Shown here: in pieces, positions 61,501-64,000 of the stretch
Position numbering within the stretch: the first letter of the stretch is position 1
How the letters are laid out: each line of letters opens with the position of its first letter
NCBI GenBank assembly: GCA_007844125.1
Contig: CM017570.1
Location: 52,060,609-52,124,608, forward strand
DNA: 64,000 bases
Direction: 5' to 3'
Origin: Sinonovacula constricta
Lineage: Eukaryota; Mollusca; Bivalvia; Cardiida; Solecurtidae
Notes under the pieces: model-generated
What the model was told of the DNA's origin: nothing
Databases searched by the model: none
What the model saw: the letters and a program-made list of their open reading frames with translations, nothing else
Translations under genes and position numbers: made by a program

Positions 61501-64000
61501 TAGTGAACAGTCATGACAGTGGTTGTAATGATTAGCACGAGACTGCCTTACAATAAGTCCTCCCCACCCCTCCAATAGACCCAAGGAGATACCTCTCCTA
61601 GTGAACAGTCATGACAGTGGTTGTAATGATTAGCACGAGACTGCCTTACAATAAGTTCTCCCCACCCCTCCAATAGACCCAAGGAGATACCTCTCCTAGT
61701 GAACAGTCATGACAGTGGTTGTAATGATTAGCACGACACTGCCTTACAATAAGTTCTCCCCCCCCCCCCCCCTCCAATAGACCCAAGGAGATACCTCTCC
61801 TAGTGAACAGTCATGACAGTGGTTGTTATGATTAGCACGATACTGCCTTACAATAAGTTCTCCCTACCCCTCCAATAGACCCAAGGAGATACCTCTCCTA
61901 GTAAACAGTCATGACAGTGGTTGTTATGATTAGCACGAGACTGCCTTACAGTAAGTACTCCTCACCCCTCCAAAAGACCCAAGGAGATACCTCTCCTAGT
62001 GAACAGTCATGACAGTGGTTGTTATGATTAGCACGACACTGCCTTACAATAAGTTCTCCCCACCCCTCCAATAGACCCAAGGAGATACCTCTCCTAGTAA
62101 ACAGTCATGACAGTGGTTGTAATGATTAGCACGACACTACCTTACAATAAGTTCTCCCCCCCCCTCCCTCCAATAGACCCAAGGAGATACCTCTCCTAGT
62201 GAACAGTCATGACAGTGGTTGTTATGATTAGCACGAGACTGCCTTACAATACGTTGTCCCCACCCATCCAATAGACCCAAGGAGACACCTCTCCTACTGA
62301 ACAGTCATGACAATGGTTGTAATGATTAGCACGACACTGCCTTACAATAAGTTCTCCCCACCCCTCCAATAGACCCAAGGAGATACCTCTCCTAGTGAAC
62401 AGTCATGACAGTGGTTGTAATGATTAGCATGACACTGCCTTACAATAAGTTCTCCCCACCCCTCCAAAAGACCCAAGGAGATACCTCTCCTAGTGAACAG
62501 TCATGACAGTGGTTGTAATCATTAGCACGAGAATGCCTTACAATAAGTTCTCCCCACCCCTCCAATAGACTCTCCTTGTGAACAGTCATGAAAGTGGTTG
62601 TAATGATAAGCACGAGACTGCCTTACAATAAGTTCTCCCTACCCCTCCAATAGACCCAAGGAGATGCCTCTCCTAGTGAACAGTCATGACAGTGGTTGTA
62701 ATGATTAGCACGAGACTGCCTTACAATAAGTTCTCCCCCCCCCCCTCCAATAGACCCAAGGAGATACCTCTCCTAGTGAACAGTCATGACAGTGGTTGTA
62801 ATGATTAGCACGAGACTGCCTTACAATAAGTTCTCCCCACCCCTCCAATAGACCCAAGGAGATACCTCTCCTAGTGAACAGTCATGACAGTGGTTGTAAT
62901 GATTAGCACGAGACTGCCTTACAATAAGTTCTCCCCACCCATCCAATAGACCCAAGGAGATACCTCTCCTAGTGAACAGTCATGACAGTGGTTATAATGA
63001 TTAGCACGAGACTGCCTTACAATAAGTTCTCCCTACCCCTCCAATAGACCCAAGGAGATACCTCTCCTAGTGAACAGTCATGACAGTGGTTGTAATGATT
63101 AGCACGAGACTGCCTTACAATAAGTTCTCCCCACCCCTCCAATAGACCCAAGGAGATACCTCTCCTACTGAACAGTCATGACAGTGGTTGTAATGATTAG
63201 CACGACACTGCCTTACAATAAGTTCTCCCCACCCCTCCAATAGACCCAAGGAGATACCTCTCCTAGTGAACAGTCATGACAGTGGTTGTAATGATTAGCA
63301 CGACACTGCCTTACAATAAGTTCTCCCCACCCCTCCAATAGACCCAAGGAGATACCTCTCCTAGTGAACAGTCATGACAGTGGTTGTAATGATTAGCACG
63401 AGACTGCCTTACAATAAGTTCTCCCCACCCATCCAATAGACCCAAGGAGATACCTCTCCTAGTGAACAGTCATGACAGTGGTTGTAATGATTAGCACGAC
63501 ACCGCCTTACAATAAGTTCTCCCCACCCCTCCAATAGACCCAAGGAGATACCTCTCCTAGTGAACAGTCATGACAGTGGTTGAAATGATTAGCACGACAC
63601 TGCCTTACAATAAGTTCTCCCCACCCCTCCAATAGACCCAAGGAGATACCTCTCCTAGTGAACAGTCATGTCAGTGGTTGTTATGATTAGCACGAGACTG
63701 CCTTACAATAAGTTCTCCCCACCCCTCCAATAGAACCAAGGAGATACCTCTCCTAGTGAACAGTCATGACAGTGGTTGTTATGATTAGCACGACACTGCC
63801 TTACAATAAGTTCTCCCCACCCCTCCAATAGACCCAAGGAGATACCTCTCCTAGTGAACAGTCATGACAGTGGTTGTAATAATTAGCACGAGAGTGTCTT
63901 ACAATAAGTTCTCCCCACCCCTCCAATAGACCCAAGGAGATACCTCTCCTAGTGAACAGTCATGACAGTGGTTGTAATAATTAGCACGAGAGTGTATTAC
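58600..64000 (+). repeat. 98-bp satellite (~55 copies), continues past window end
   Basis: The unit is built from ACAATAAGTTCTCCCCACCC, CTCCAATAGACCCA, AGGAGATACCTCTCCTAG, TGAACAGTCATGACAGTGG and TTAGCACGAGACTGCCTT. Each unit holds the inverted repeat AGGAGA TACC TCTCCT and the palindrome GTCATGAC. It begins ~50 bp after the gene B exon 5 donor. Confidence 0.95.

Overview
The window looks like animal nuclear DNA, most likely from a bivalve mollusc, though the sequence does not fix the species. The reasons are split genes with GT/AG introns, secreted chitin/cellulose-type LPMO genes (family AA15, the chitin-binding type-4 or LPMO_10 fold), tRNA-derived SINEs, a decayed RTE-like LINE, and very high tandem-repeat content. 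Nothing bacterial is seen.

Only two protein-coding genes can be supported, both on the + strand and both AA15 LPMO-like. Gene A enters from the left with its first exon outside the window. It has ten exons between 1881 and 22325, and all exon joins keep one open frame of 586 codons including the stop. It encodes a catalytic-type domain (the internal copper-ligand His is present), then Thr/Pro-rich mucin-like linkers, then five copies of a six-cysteine module. An AATAAA lies about 195 bp after the stop. Gene B starts at 35962 with a signal peptide. Five exons are visible to 58548 before it runs off the right edge. It has the LPMO fold signatures but has Ser where the mature N-terminal copper-binding His should be, Glu where the second copper-binding His should be, and has lost a Cys pair near the C-terminal end of the domain. 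It is probably a non-catalytic or repurposed paralogue.

Roughly 60% of the 64 kb is tandem repeat. At least twelve unrelated arrays occur, and each sits in its own intron or intergenic slot: ~15 bp AT-rich (7770-8636), 56 bp (9082-15202), ~16 bp (15812-16345), 25 bp (22753-26180), another 25 bp (27094-29915), 22 bp (29916-31385), 61 bp (31391-33446), ~71 bp x3 (34590-34815), 47 bp (36945-40775), 54 bp (43755-52740), 31/60 bp (54560-57350) and 98 bp (58600 to the end). Most of the long open reading frames in the window are by-products of these arrays, not genes.

Two arrays can be traced to a source by reading. The 54-bp satellite in gene B intron 1 resembles the start of gene B exon 2, and two decayed copies of that exon start (one with a splice-acceptor-like flank) sit at its left edge. 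The 61-bp satellite is an amplified SINE fragment whose every unit carries a Pol III B-box on the minus strand.

Layout: 1-22325 gene A with a SINE, a LINE and three arrays in its introns; 22326-35961 intergenic, mostly four satellites, three of them abutting directly; 35962-64000 gene B, whose first intron (16.7 kb) is mainly two satellites and whose later introns hold two more.
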